In this document: positions 8,401 through 16,287 of the stretch, piece after piece
Numbering within the stretch: the first letter of the stretch is position 1
Layout of the letters: every line of letters begins with the position of its first letter
Assembly: GCA_963704505.1 (NCBI GenBank)
Contig: OY969912.1
Location: 2,728,001-2,792,000 of the forward strand
Direction: 5' to 3'
Length of the DNA: 64,000 nucleotides
Source of the DNA: VRUE01 sp963704505
GTDB taxonomy: Bacteria; Actinomycetota; Thermoleophilia; Solirubrobacterales; 70-9
Made by a program: the position numbers and the translations under genes
The notes under the pieces: model-generated
Told to the model about the DNA's origin: nothing
The model's input: the letters and a program-made list of their open reading frames with translations, nothing else
Database searches by the model: none

Positions 8401-9156
8401 ATGCCCTGGATCGAGACGAAATCGCTGAGCTTCACGGCGCGTCACGACAGCGGCGACTCCGCCTACGCCGAGCGCACGCTGGACCGCATGGAGGACCTGA
8501 GGCTGCGGCTCGAGGACCGCTTCGAGGAGGTCCCCGGTGACGTCACGATCGTCATCCACACGAACCCGGCGCTGCTCACCATGGCGCACCCGTTCCTGCC
8601 GGCGGCGCGCTGGTCGGCGGCACCCGCCGGGCGTCGCTACCTGGCCGGCTGGGCGATGGCGACCGAGCTCCACGTCCTCAACGACCCCCACATGGAACGC
8701 CGCGCCGCCGGCGACGACTCGCGCGAGGCCCTGCGGGGAACCGCCGAGCGCCTCTACGCGCAGCTGGTGATCGCCGCCAACAACCGCGACCTGCCCCCGT
8801 CCTGGACGCCGCGCCGCTTTGTTCGCTACCTGCGCTGGGCCTGGCTTGCCGAGGGCGGCGCCCAGTACTTCTCGCGCCAGGTCGGCTTCTACCGCGCGGC
8901 GGTGATCCGGCGGTTGCGCGAGAGCGCCCGGCCCTCGTTCCCGCCCTCGCCTCGGGACGCGGTGATCCTCGGTGGCACGATCTTCGACCTGCTCGAGAGC
9001 GAGCGCGGTTCCGATGCCTGCGAGCGGCTCGTCCTGAAGCTGCTCCCCGGCGGCGCCGCGGCGACACTGGAAGCCGCCTTCGAAGCGCGGATGAGTGAGA
9101 TCGAGGATGCCTGGCGAGCCCACCTGCGGGCGATGGCCAGGCCCGCGGCGGGCTAG
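8401..9156 (+). CDS. Peptidase MA-like (gluzincin-fold) protein with degenerate zinc site
   Basis: A 251-residue cytoplasmic protein with no clear named family. Residues about 115-165 read RLYAQLVIAANN followed by WAWLAEGGAQYFSRQ. In peptidase-MA-like gluzincins the first segment holds HExxH and the second, WLxEGxAxYxS, supplies the third zinc ligand. Here the second motif is intact but the HExxH helix has become QLVIAAN, so metallopeptidase activity is not expected. The homology is my inference from pattern and spacing. The stop overlaps the convergent DUF2007 gene in a shared CTAG. Confidence 0.6.
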   Translation: MPWIETKSLSFTARHDSGDSAYAERTLDRMEDLRLRLEDRFEEVPGDVTIVIHTNPALLTMAHPFLPAARWSAAPAGRRYLAGWAMATELHVLNDPHMERRAAGDDSREALRGTAERLYAQLVIAANNRDLPPSWTPRRFVRYLRWAWLAEGGAQYFSRQVGFYRAAVIRRLRESARPSFPPSPRDAVILGGTIFDLLESERGSDACERLVLKLLPGGAAATLEAAFEARMSEIEDAWRAHLRAMARPAAG

Positions 9157-9446
9157 TCGCCGCCGGGGGTTCCCTCGAGAACCTCGCGCGCCTGGGTCGC
9201 CGAGGACTCGGCGACGAACACCTGCCGGGGCCCGACCGCCATGAACTCCGGCACGTCGAAGCCGGGGCCGCGCTTGAGCATGCTGGGGATGCCGTGCTCG
9301 GAGAGCAGCCCCTGGATCATTTCCGCCTCGATCTGGCTCGGCGCGAAGGCGACTTTCACGAGCTTGCCGCCGCCTCCCCCGCCGCCGCCCTCGTCCTCGG
9401 GGCCGCCGCAGCCCCCACTGCCGCCACCGTCCCCGGTCCGGGTCAG
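9153..9446 (-). CDS. DUF2007-like putative signal-transducing protein, probable CUG start
   Basis: After a Gly-rich, Cys-containing N-terminus the protein has KVAFAPSQIEAEMIQGLLSEHGIPSMLKR and VGPRQVFVAESSATQAREVL, the alpha-beta core of DUF2007 (PII-like fold, function unknown). Two starts are possible: ATG 9479, which overlaps the JAMM gene by 23 nt and has no ribosome site, or CTG 9446, which has a perfect AAGGAG 6 nt upstream just after the JAMM stop. I prefer CTG (97 residues). Downstream position and tight spacing suggest co-transcription with the peptidase gene. Confidence 0.6.
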   Translation of the reverse strand: MTRTGDGGGSGGCGGPEDEGGGGGGGGKLVKVAFAPSQIEAEMIQGLLSEHGIPSMLKRGPGFDVPEFMAVGPRQVFVAESSATQAREVLEGTPGGD

Positions 9447-9456
9447 GGGCTTCTCC

Positions 9457-9855
9457 TTATGCGATATCGATTTTGGCATCGGCGATCTTGAGGTCCTTGA
9501 GAAGGTACCCCTTGACGTCCGGGGCGTCCTCATCTTCGAGCGAGATGATGATGTAGACCTGATCGGGCCAGGCGACCGCCTGGTTGACGTCGGTCTGCGA
9601 GGGATAGGCGGCGCTCTTCGTGTGCGAGTGGTAGATCGCCAGCAGCTCGTTGCCCTCGTCTTCGATCGCCTTCAGCGCGTCGTATTGCTCCTGCGGGTCC
9701 ATCTCGTAGCGCAGCGGGCTGGCGGCGGAGTTGGCGACCCGGACGACGACGCTGGCCTCGCCGTCGAGCCCGCCGACCATTCCGCAGCACTCATTCGGCA
9801 GGTCCTCGCGCGCGTGCGCGACCATCTCGTCGATCAGGGTTTTGGCGATCTTCAT
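9457..9855 (-). CDS. mec: JAMM/MPN metallopeptidase, Mec-like CysO-cysteine peptidase
   Basis: A 132-residue single-domain JAMM protein. The metal site is visible as E22 (NECCG) plus the H-S-H and distal D of YHSHTKSAAYPSQTDV (H76, H78, D89). That string closely matches my recollection of mycobacterial Mec, which releases cysteine from the C-terminus of the sulfur carrier CysO. CysO, a CysM-type synthase and a ThiF-like activator lie 4-9 kb away, supporting the assignment, although in mycobacteria the genes are adjacent. ATG 9855 begins the conserved N-terminus; a TAGCCT lies 10 nt upstream. A wider role in cleaving isopeptides cannot be excluded. Confidence 0.8.
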   Translation of the reverse strand: MKIAKTLIDEMVAHAREDLPNECCGMVGGLDGEASVVVRVANSAASPLRYEMDPQEQYDALKAIEDEGNELLAIYHSHTKSAAYPSQTDVNQAVAWPDQVYIIISLEDEDAPDVKGYLLKDLKIADAKIDIA

Positions 9856-9895
9856 GCTGCGGCCGAGGCTAGCGGACCGTTGCCAGGGGCAGGAT

Positions 9896-11131
9896 TCAGC
9901 CCATGAACCTGAACAGGTGCGGATCCGGAGGGCAGTAGCTGCGGCATTCCGGCACGAACGAGCTCCACTGGAAGACCATCGGGCGGTTGCCCGAGAAGAA
10001 CGGTTCGAGAGCAATTTCGGTGGAGCCTTTGATCGCCGCCAGCCCGTTGACGAACTTCTGATCCGGCTTGCCGTTGACCAGGCGCCGTCGCAGCACTCCA
10101 GGGCCTTCCTTCGGCCCACCGGTCCCCCGTTCGGCCTGGACGCCGGCCAACAGAATGCGGCCGTTGCTGTCGCCGGCGATGCCGGAGACCGCGAAGTTGG
10201 CCAGGGCGACCCCCCTTCGGGCGAACTTCTGGACGATCCCCCCGTTGCCGCCGATCAGCATCACGTAGGACTGCGTCCCCCGGCTCTGCGTGCCGAGGAC
10301 CGCGAGGCGATTGCCGGGCAACGTCGCCAGCGATTGGATCTGGCGACCACGCAGCCGCTTGCTCGCGTTGAAGGCCGAGTTGACGCCGCGGCCGTTGGCC
10401 GAGATCCGCGCGAGGCTCGAGCCCTGCCCCCGCCCGAAGACCGAGAGCACGATCGATCCGTTCTGGCGCATCACGCCTTGCCGTGCGTCGAGTTCCGCGG
10501 AAGCGGCTCCGTCGACCCCGTAGGTCTGATCGATCACACCGCCCGCGAGCAGACGGGTCAATTTGATCGCGGGGTAGGTCAGCCGTCCCCCGACCAAGAC
10601 CCGGCCCTCGGAATCGACGAAGAGCATCAGCGTTTCGTAGGAGCAGGTGCAGGCGACCGTGGAAGTGCCGCCGGGCCCCCAGGTCACGTCGGGCCTGCCC
10701 GCGGAGTCGAGCCGGGTGAGCGTTACACCGGTCATGTCGGCGCTCGCGACAACCACCCGGCCCTGAGAATCGGCCGTCGAGGTCACCGCGCCCCCCTCCC
10801 ACCTCGGGTCGTCGACGATCGCGAAGCCGCCGACGCCGTAGGAGGAGTCCAGAGAGCCGTTCTGCATGTACCGGCCGACGTAGAGGTGCCGCCTGCAGGC
10901 GCCGGGTCCGAATGGGCATTCCTGCGCCGTCGCGACGACCACGGTCTTGCCATCAGGAGCCGCCGCGACGTCCAGCGGGTTCCATCCCGTCGTGCTCGGC
11001 GGCGGCGCCAGGCGAACGTCTCCGCCGCTTCCGAATCCGGTGTCCAATTCGCCCGGAGCCGCGGCTGCCTGCACGGCCAGCGCCAGGCAGAACAGCAGCG
11101 CGACGATCAGCGTCGAAATCAGCTTTCCCAT
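9896..11131 (-). CDS. Secreted delta-60 repeat beta-propeller protein
   Basis: A 411-residue protein with a signal peptide (MGKLISTLIVALLFCLALAVQAAAA). The mature part starts PGELDTGFGSGGDV and contains repeats such as GSLDSSYGVGGF and GVIDQTYGVDGA, the LDxxFGxGG pattern of delta-60 repeats. It ends PMVFQWSSFVPECRSYCPPDPHLFRFMG, a tail shared with the paralogue at 12177-13457. Probably an extracellular binding protein; ligand unknown. ATG 11131 has AGGAGGG upstream and overlaps the end of the hydrolase gene by 13 nt, making it the third gene of an operon. Confidence 0.75.
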   Translation of the reverse strand: MGKLISTLIVALLFCLALAVQAAAAPGELDTGFGSGGDVRLAPPPSTTGWNPLDVAAAPDGKTVVVATAQECPFGPGACRRHLYVGRYMQNGSLDSSYGVGGFAIVDDPRWEGGAVTSTADSQGRVVVASADMTGVTLTRLDSAGRPDVTWGPGGTSTVACTCSYETLMLFVDSEGRVLVGGRLTYPAIKLTRLLAGGVIDQTYGVDGAASAELDARQGVMRQNGSIVLSVFGRGQGSSLARISANGRGVNSAFNASKRLRGRQIQSLATLPGNRLAVLGTQSRGTQSYVMLIGGNGGIVQKFARRGVALANFAVSGIAGDSNGRILLAGVQAERGTGGPKEGPGVLRRRLVNGKPDQKFVNGLAAIKGSTEIALEPFFSGNRPMVFQWSSFVPECRSYCPPDPHLFRFMG

Positions 11132-12174
11132 ACGACCCTCCTATAGGCGAACCAAGACGGCTTCGGTTGATCGGATTGATCAACCAAGCCCGAGAATTGA
11201 CAAAAGGAGCACTGTTCTTCCCACGATGGGACGTCCTGCCAGGAGAACCAGTCGACCCCGGCGATGTGCCAGCGGCGTCGGTTCTCGATGAGCAGTTCGA
11301 GCGTTCTCGAGAGGAAGAGGGCCTGCCCGTGCGGCCCGAGGTCGAACCCGGTCGGCACCTCGGCATGCGAGGCGACCCCGACCTCTCCGATCAGGAGGGG
11401 CATTCCGGCGGCCCCCACCCGCGCCATCGCATGCCGGGTCTTGCGAATCGCGTATTCGACCCCGAGCGGAGAGGCCGAATAGGGATGGAGAGCGACCTCG
11501 TCGACGGCTGCCCTGGCGCCCGGTATCCGCAGCAGGCTCTGGATGTAGCGCCAGGGGCGCGGTCCGCCGCCGACGGGGGCGACGCCGGCCGCGATCACCT
11601 TCGCGCCGGGGTCGGCGATCGCCAACGCCCTGTTGGAGACGGAGAGCAGGCGCGCGTATTCGGCCGGGGCCGGCCGGGGATGCCAGAAAAGCGGAAAGTT
11701 GGGCTCGTTCCAAATCTGCCACTGCCGGATCGGCAAGTCGGACCCGCCGCCGTCCCAGACGTCGCCTTTTGGTCCGTAGCGGGAGACGAGCTCGGTGAGG
11801 GCATTCGACCATGCCGCGGCGCCCCCGTGGTAGCGGAGGGGTGAGCGCATGGGGTCTGACCCGAGCCAGGGCGGAGTCCCGTAGAGGAAGGGAAGAATCT
11901 CGATGTCGTGTGCCGCCGCCGCCCGGACGACCGCGTCGAGGTGCGCCAGCGCAAAGACGCCGGGACTCGGCTCCACCGAGGGCCAATACACGCCGATCCG
12001 CAGTGTCCCGATCACTCCGTCCATCCGCTGAAGATCGGCCGAGTTCAGATCCCCCTGCGTGACAACTCCGAAGAAGTGAGCCGGAGGAGCGGCCGCTCGA
12101 GCGGCACTCTCCCCTGAGGCGATCAGCGCCAGCGATGCCAGGGCCACCGCCAGCGCTTTCCACCCCACCCCCAT
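11119..12174 (-). CDS. Secreted glycoside hydrolase-like TIM-barrel protein
   Basis: A 351-residue protein with a signal peptide ending near ARAAA. It resembles clan GH-A hydrolases (GH5/GH39-like): strand 4 carries WQIWNEPNFP with the acid/base Asn-Glu pair, and strand 7 has LIGEVGVA with the expected nucleophile glutamate. The C-terminus has WFSWQDVPSWEEQCSFCQFSG with two cysteines. Substrate is not predictable; presumably a plant or microbial polysaccharide. ATG 12174 lies 2 nt after the stop of the upstream propeller gene, so translation is coupled. An in-frame extension to 12255 would overlap that gene and mask the signal peptide. Confidence 0.75.
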   Translation of the reverse strand: MGVGWKALAVALASLALIASGESAARAAAPPAHFFGVVTQGDLNSADLQRMDGVIGTLRIGVYWPSVEPSPGVFALAHLDAVVRAAAAHDIEILPFLYGTPPWLGSDPMRSPLRYHGGAAAWSNALTELVSRYGPKGDVWDGGGSDLPIRQWQIWNEPNFPLFWHPRPAPAEYARLLSVSNRALAIADPGAKVIAAGVAPVGGGPRPWRYIQSLLRIPGARAAVDEVALHPYSASPLGVEYAIRKTRHAMARVGAAGMPLLIGEVGVASHAEVPTGFDLGPHGQALFLSRTLELLIENRRRWHIAGVDWFSWQDVPSWEEQCSFCQFSGLVDQSDQPKPSWFAYRRVVWES

Positions 12175-12176
12175 TC

Positions 12177-13457
12177 CTACTTGCCGCTCTTGCGCTTGCC
12201 CGACCCGCCGAGGAACTTGAAAAGCAACGGGTGCGGCTGGCAGTAGGTCCGGCATTCGCGCCCCCCCTGCGCGAACACCATCGGCTGGGCGCCGGAGTAG
12301 AAGCTTTCGGCGTAGCCGCCGAAGGAATCGATCCCGGCGAGCCCGTTTCGGAACTGGGACTGGACCCTTCCCTTCGGGCTCAAACGCATCAGGAAAGGAC
12401 CACTCCTGACTCCGCCCATCAGCAGGATCCGATCGCTGCCGTCGACGGAGACGTCGAGCAGTTCGCGCTTCGGGAATTGCGCCAGGCCTTTCTTTCCGAA
12501 GGACCGAACCAGGGCGCCGCTGGGCCGGAGTCGGGCCACGAACCCGCCTCTCCGGCTGCCGATGACGATCAGGTCGCCGTTCGGCATCGCCGTGATCCCT
12601 TCGTAGCGGCGGACCTCGCGGAGGCGGAGCTGAACCGCGAAATCCCTGTCGACTGCGTCACCGGAGGCGGACACCTTGGTGAGAAATTTCCCGGTCGCGG
12701 CGACGATCGCACCGTTGGCACGCGCGCCGATCGCTTCGGTCAGCGCCATTTGAGGCACGAAGACCTGACCGCCATCGCCGTAGGACGGGTCGACGGCCCC
12801 CGCCATCGTCAGGCGCATGAACAGCGCGCCCTGGAGGTCTCCCGGCCCGTAGTTGGGAGCGCCCTGCCGGGTGCTCTGCTGCGCGGCGAGGAGGATCTTT
12901 CCCTTCGAGTCGAGGAAGAGATGGATTTCGTCATAGAGGCAGTCCTGGCAGGCGAGCGCCCGGCCGCCGCCTTCGCCGAAGGTCACGTCGAGAGCCCCCT
13001 CCGGGTCGAGGCGGGCGACGACGAGGCCCGCCGAGCCGTTCTGCACCGCGATCACGGCCCGGCCGTCCGCGTCGACCGCGAACGCCGGCGGTCCTGGCGG
13101 GACCGCGCCGCGGCCGCTGAGCGCCACAGCCGTGCCGCCCTGTCCGTAGCTCGTGTCCCGGGTCCCGTTCTTGAGGTAGCGGGTCACGAAAATCCGACCT
13201 GTGCAGGTGGCCGGTTCACTTTCGGACCGACACGCCATCGACTCCTCGAGGACGTAGACCCGTCCCTTCGGGCCGGCCGCGGACTGCTGCGGGTACCAGG
13301 TGCTGTATTGGGTCAGCGGCGGCTGCACCGAAACGATGCCGCCGCCGAATGAGCGGTCCAGCTTCCCCGGCGCCGCGCTCGCGGCCCCCGCCGTTACCGC
13401 CATGCTGCCGATTGCGGCCACCGCCAACGCGATGGCGATCCAAGCCCTGCTCTTCAT
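12177..13457 (-). CDS. Secreted delta-60 repeat beta-propeller protein (paralogue)
   Basis: A 426-residue protein with signal peptide (MKSRAWIAIALAVAAIGSMA, cleavage near ASAAPG). The mature start PGKLDRSFGGGIV and repeats such as GTRDTSYGQGGT, GALDVTFGEGGG and GAVDPSYGDGGQ identify delta-60 repeats. The tail PMVFAQGGRECRTYCQPHPLLFKFLGG matches that of the 9896-11131 protein, including both cysteines. ATG 13457 has GGGGAG upstream; the longer reading from 13535 would bury the signal peptide. First gene of a propeller-hydrolase-propeller operon. Confidence 0.75.
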   Translation of the reverse strand: MKSRAWIAIALAVAAIGSMAVTAGAASAAPGKLDRSFGGGIVSVQPPLTQYSTWYPQQSAAGPKGRVYVLEESMACRSESEPATCTGRIFVTRYLKNGTRDTSYGQGGTAVALSGRGAVPPGPPAFAVDADGRAVIAVQNGSAGLVVARLDPEGALDVTFGEGGGRALACQDCLYDEIHLFLDSKGKILLAAQQSTRQGAPNYGPGDLQGALFMRLTMAGAVDPSYGDGGQVFVPQMALTEAIGARANGAIVAATGKFLTKVSASGDAVDRDFAVQLRLREVRRYEGITAMPNGDLIVIGSRRGGFVARLRPSGALVRSFGKKGLAQFPKRELLDVSVDGSDRILLMGGVRSGPFLMRLSPKGRVQSQFRNGLAGIDSFGGYAESFYSGAQPMVFAQGGRECRTYCQPHPLLFKFLGGSGKRKSGK

Positions 13458-13535
13458 GATTCTCCCCTTGCCGTTTGCACCCGCCCAAACACGAGGTGCC
13501 TCAGGGGTTGCGGTCGCGTACCGCGGATTCCCCAA

Positions 13536-14501
13536 CTACCACCAGACGGTGGAGTCCAGGTTCTCGATCTCGTCGATCGGCTTCGTGTAGACGCCGGAGG
13601 AGAGGTACTTCCAGCCGTCGTCGGGGATCAGGAAAACGACGTTGCCGCCCTCCAGCTCGCCGGCGATCCGGGCCGCGATCGCCGCGATCGCGCCGCCGGA
13701 GACGCCGGAGAAGATGCCCTCCTCGTCGAGGAGCTTGCGCGTCCAGACGATCGCGTCGCGGTTGGAGACCATGATCTTGCGGTCGAAGAGGGAGATGTCG
13801 ATGATCGGCGGGATGAAGCCGTCGTCGAGGGACCGCAGGCCCTGGACGAGCTCTCCCTGCATCGGCTCGGCGGCGACGATCAGCGTCTCCGGGTTCGCCT
13901 CCTTGAGGCGCCGGCCATTCCCCATCAGGGTGCCGCCGGTTCCGAGCCCGCCGACGAAGGCGGCGACGTCGTCGAGCTCATCGAGGATCTCCACCGCGGT
14001 GCCGTTGTAATGGGCGAGCGGGTTGGCCTCGTTGCCGTACTGGTAGGGCATGTGGAAACCGGGCTGCTGGGCCAGCTCGAGAGCGACCTCAACTGCCCCG
14101 TTGGAGCCCTTGGCGCCCTCGGAATAGACGATCTCCGCCCCGTACATGCGGAGCAGCTCGGTGCGCTCCTCGGTGACGTTGTCCGGCATCACGACCTTGA
14201 GCGGGTAGCCCTTGCGGCGGCAGATCATCGCCAGGGCGATGCCGGTGTTACCGGAGGTCGGTTCGAGGATCGTCTGGCCGGGTTCGATCGCGCCTTCGGC
14301 CTCGGCAGCCTCGATCATCGATTTCGCCACCCTGTCCTTCACCGAGCCGGTCGGGTTGTGGCCCTCGAGCTTGGCGTAGATGCGGACCTCGGGCTTCGGC
14401 GCCAGGCGGGGCAGCTCGACCAGCGGCGTGTTGCCGATCGACTCGACCACGTTGCCGAAGCGTCCCCCGCAGGGCCGGTTGAGAAGGTCGTCACGCGCCA
14501 T
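13536..14501 (-). CDS. cysM: PLP-dependent cysteine synthase, CysM type (CysO-dependent)
   Basis: A 321-residue fold-II PLP enzyme. The Schiff-base lysine is in NPTGSVKDR (K55), the substrate loop is EPTSGNTGIAL, and the phosphate loop is GLGTGGTLMG. It resembles mycobacterial CysM rather than ordinary CysK: HYNGTAVE, AAEPMQGELVQGLRSLDDGF and the C-terminal GWKYLSSGVYTKPIDEIE correspond well. R223 in GLRS matches the arginine that selects O-phosphoserine in mycobacterial CysM. It would therefore join O-phosphoserine with CysO thiocarboxylate. Its promoter carries a palindrome identical to that at the ThiF gene. The comparison is from memory, not an alignment. Confidence 0.88.
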   Translation of the reverse strand: MARDDLLNRPCGGRFGNVVESIGNTPLVELPRLAPKPEVRIYAKLEGHNPTGSVKDRVAKSMIEAAEAEGAIEPGQTILEPTSGNTGIALAMICRRKGYPLKVVMPDNVTEERTELLRMYGAEIVYSEGAKGSNGAVEVALELAQQPGFHMPYQYGNEANPLAHYNGTAVEILDELDDVAAFVGGLGTGGTLMGNGRRLKEANPETLIVAAEPMQGELVQGLRSLDDGFIPPIIDISLFDRKIMVSNRDAIVWTRKLLDEEGIFSGVSGGAIAAIAARIAGELEGGNVVFLIPDDGWKYLSSGVYTKPIDEIENLDSTVWW

Positions 14502-14511
14502 GGAGATCCCG

Positions 14512-14530
14512 TTACTTCAAAAAGTATAGC
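14512..14530 (-). promoter_or_regulatory. cysM promoter with palindromic operator overlapping the -10
   Basis: On the minus strand the sequence is GCTATACTTTTTGAAGTAA. TATACT (14528-14523) is a near-perfect -10, and TACTT-TTTG-AAGTA (14526-14513) is an inverted repeat covering the -10 to about +2. The identical 19 nt occurs before the rhodanese-ThiF gene at 18569-18587. It also lies in the divergent gap in front of the ABC importer, about 100 bp from that start. Confidence 0.65.
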
Positions 14531-14554
14531 CACGGCCCATCTACGTGCCCCGGA

Positions 14555-14584
14555 TTGCATCAAAGCGATGTAACAGGGTATTTT
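14555..14584 (+). promoter_or_regulatory. Candidate promoter for the ABC importer operon
   Basis: TTGCAT (14555-14560) and TATTTT (14579-14584) are 18 nt apart, followed by a leader with GGAGG 8 nt before ATG 14627. It is the best sigma-70-like pair in the 125-bp divergent gap with cysM. Confidence 0.4.
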
Positions 14585-14626
14585 CGGCGGCCTGTCCCCC
14601 ACTTCCCTCGATCGGAGGCACGACCT

Positions 14627-15439
14627 ATGCGCAGTACTTCTCGACTGACCGCCCTTCTGGCGGCAATCGCGCTGCTGGCCATCGCCGCATTCGCGGCCGG
14701 CTGCGGCAGCAGCGACAGCACCACCGGCGGCACCGAAGCCAGCAGCGGTGGCGGTGGCGAAACACTGACGGTCGGCTCCGACATCCCATATCCCCCCTTC
14801 GAGCAGGGCAAACCCGGCAATTACACCGGGTTCGACATCGAACTGATGGAAGCGATTGGCGAAAAGATCGGCCGCACGCCGGAATTTCAGGACACATCGT
14901 TCGAAACAATCTTCCGCGACGTCGCCCAGGGCAAGTTCGAAGCCGTGATCTCGGCGGCGACGATCACCGAGGAACGCGAAAAGGCTGTCGCATTCTCCGA
15001 TCCCTACTACCTCTCCGAACAGGCGATCCTGGTCAAGGACGGAAGCGACATCACGGGCCTCGCCGACCTCAGCGGCAAGACCGTCGGCGCCCAGCAGGGC
15101 ACCACCGGGCTCGAACTGGGCAAGGAAAAAGCCAACGCCGGTGAACTTCGGCCCTACCCCGAAGGCCCCGACGCGGTCAACGCGCTGAAAGCCGGAACCG
15201 TCGAAGCGGTGATCATCGACGCCCCGGTCGCTCAGAACGCGGTCGAAAAGTCGGGCGGCGTGGAAATCGCCGAAAAAGTCCCGACCGAAGAAAGGTATGG
15301 AATCGCCCTCGCCAAGGACAACACCGAACTCCTTGACGAAATCAACACGGCCCTCGAAGAACTGATTTCGGATGGGAGCTACACGACGATCTACGAAAAG
15401 TGGTTCAACCTGGAACCGCCGAAGCAGTTCCAGGGCTAG
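14627..15439 (+). CDS. Amino-acid (cystine-type) ABC transporter substrate-binding lipoprotein
   Basis: A 270-residue type II periplasmic-binding-family protein. The signal peptide ends in a lipobox AFAAGC with C26 as the lipidated residue, followed by a Ser/Gly linker. TVGSDIPYPPFEQGKPGNYTGFDIELMEAIGEKIG is family 3 in type, and SAATITEEREKAVAFSDPYY is the signature. Neighbouring cysM and cysO favour cystine or another sulfur amino acid, but this is inference. ATG 14627 is backed by GGAGG and the signal peptide. Codon use is odd: about 28 of 30 glutamates use GAA, whereas neighbours mostly use GAG. Confidence 0.85.
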   Translation: MRSTSRLTALLAAIALLAIAAFAAGCGSSDSTTGGTEASSGGGGETLTVGSDIPYPPFEQGKPGNYTGFDIELMEAIGEKIGRTPEFQDTSFETIFRDVAQGKFEAVISAATITEEREKAVAFSDPYYLSEQAILVKDGSDITGLADLSGKTVGAQQGTTGLELGKEKANAGELRPYPEGPDAVNALKAGTVEAVIIDAPVAQNAVEKSGGVEIAEKVPTEERYGIALAKDNTELLDEINTALEELISDGSYTTIYEKWFNLEPPKQFQG

Positions 15440-15479
15440 GCCCGGACCGGCGCGCCGAGCGCGGCATACTGATGTAGTC

Positions 15480-15504
15480 GAGGGGGCGCCGGCGGCGCCC
15501 CCTC
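15480..15504 (+). other. Perfect stem-loop between binding-protein and permease genes
   Basis: GAGGGGGCGCC pairs with GGCGCCCCCTC across a GGC loop: 11 bp, all G-C or A-T matched. No T run follows, so it is more likely an mRNA-stabilising or partial attenuator hairpin that raises binding-protein over permease yield than a full terminator. Confidence 0.6.
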
Positions 15505-15543
15505 TGCATTGAGGGACGGGCCGGGACAAAAGGAAAGCCACAG

Positions 15544-16287
15544 ATGAGCGAATTTTTCCATCAGTACTTCGACTTCCATGTAATGGGAGCGCACTTCAGC
15601 GAAGTGCTCGAAGGCTTCCTCAAAAATCTCCTGCTGTTTGCCGTGGTCGTCGTCTTGGCCCTGACCTGGGGTCTGATCCTGGCCCTGCTGCGACAGCTGC
15701 CGGGCCGCAAGGTCGGACCGCTTCGGTTTCTGACGATCGCCTACATCGACGTGATGCGGGCGATCCCGATCCTGATCATCCTGCTGCTGATCTCGGGTGG
15801 CCTGCCCTACCTCGAATTCATCCCCAAAGAGATTCGAATACCGCAGTGGTTCGGGCAGCCGGACCCCTTCTGGTACGCGGTCATGGGCCTGACGCTCGTC
15901 TATGGCGCCTACATGGCAGAGGTCTACCGGGCCGGGATCGAAGCGGTCCCCCCTGGCCAGTTCGAGGCGGCCCGATCGCTGGGAATGAGCTACGGCAAGG
16001 CGATGCGTCACGTCGTCGTCCCGCAGGCGGTGACCAAGGTCCCTGCGCCGATGCTGAACGAAGCGATCTCGTTGCTCAAGGACACGACCCTGGCCAGCGT
16101 CGTCGCGCTCGGCGAGTCCGTCCTCGTCAGCCGCGAAATCTTGGCCGAAACGTTCAACAGCTCGGCGATCATCCTCGCCGGACTGATGTTCCTCGCGATC
16201 ACGCTGCCGGCTGCGCGGCTCGTCGACATCCTGATCAAGCGCAACCAGACCAGGGTCACCCGCGGTGCCCACATCGAGGTCGGCTGA
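15544..16287 (+). CDS. Amino-acid ABC transporter permease
   Basis: A 247-residue His/Glu/Gln/Arg-type permease with about five membrane helices. The conserved EAA loop reads EAARSLGMSYGKAMRHVVVPQAV, the contact for the ATPase. VMRAIPILIILLLI and YGAYMAEVYRAGIEAV are also typical. It forms the membrane channel of the importer with the lipoprotein upstream and the ATPase downstream. ATG 15544 follows AAAAGGAAAG. It overlaps the ATPase start by one base (TGATG). Confidence 0.9.
   Translation: MSEFFHQYFDFHVMGAHFSEVLEGFLKNLLLFAVVVVLALTWGLILALLRQLPGRKVGPLRFLTIAYIDVMRAIPILIILLLISGGLPYLEFIPKEIRIPQWFGQPDPFWYAVMGLTLVYGAYMAEVYRAGIEAVPPGQFEAARSLGMSYGKAMRHVVVPQAVTKVPAPMLNEAISLLKDTTLASVVALGESVLVSREILAETFNSSAIILAGLMFLAITLPAARLVDILIKRNQTRVTRGAHIEVG

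Noticed and set aside
9355..9420. Run of GCC/GCCGCC triplets that looks like a simple repeat
   Set aside because: It encodes the poly-Gly linker of the DUF2007 protein on the minus strand and is not an independent repeat.
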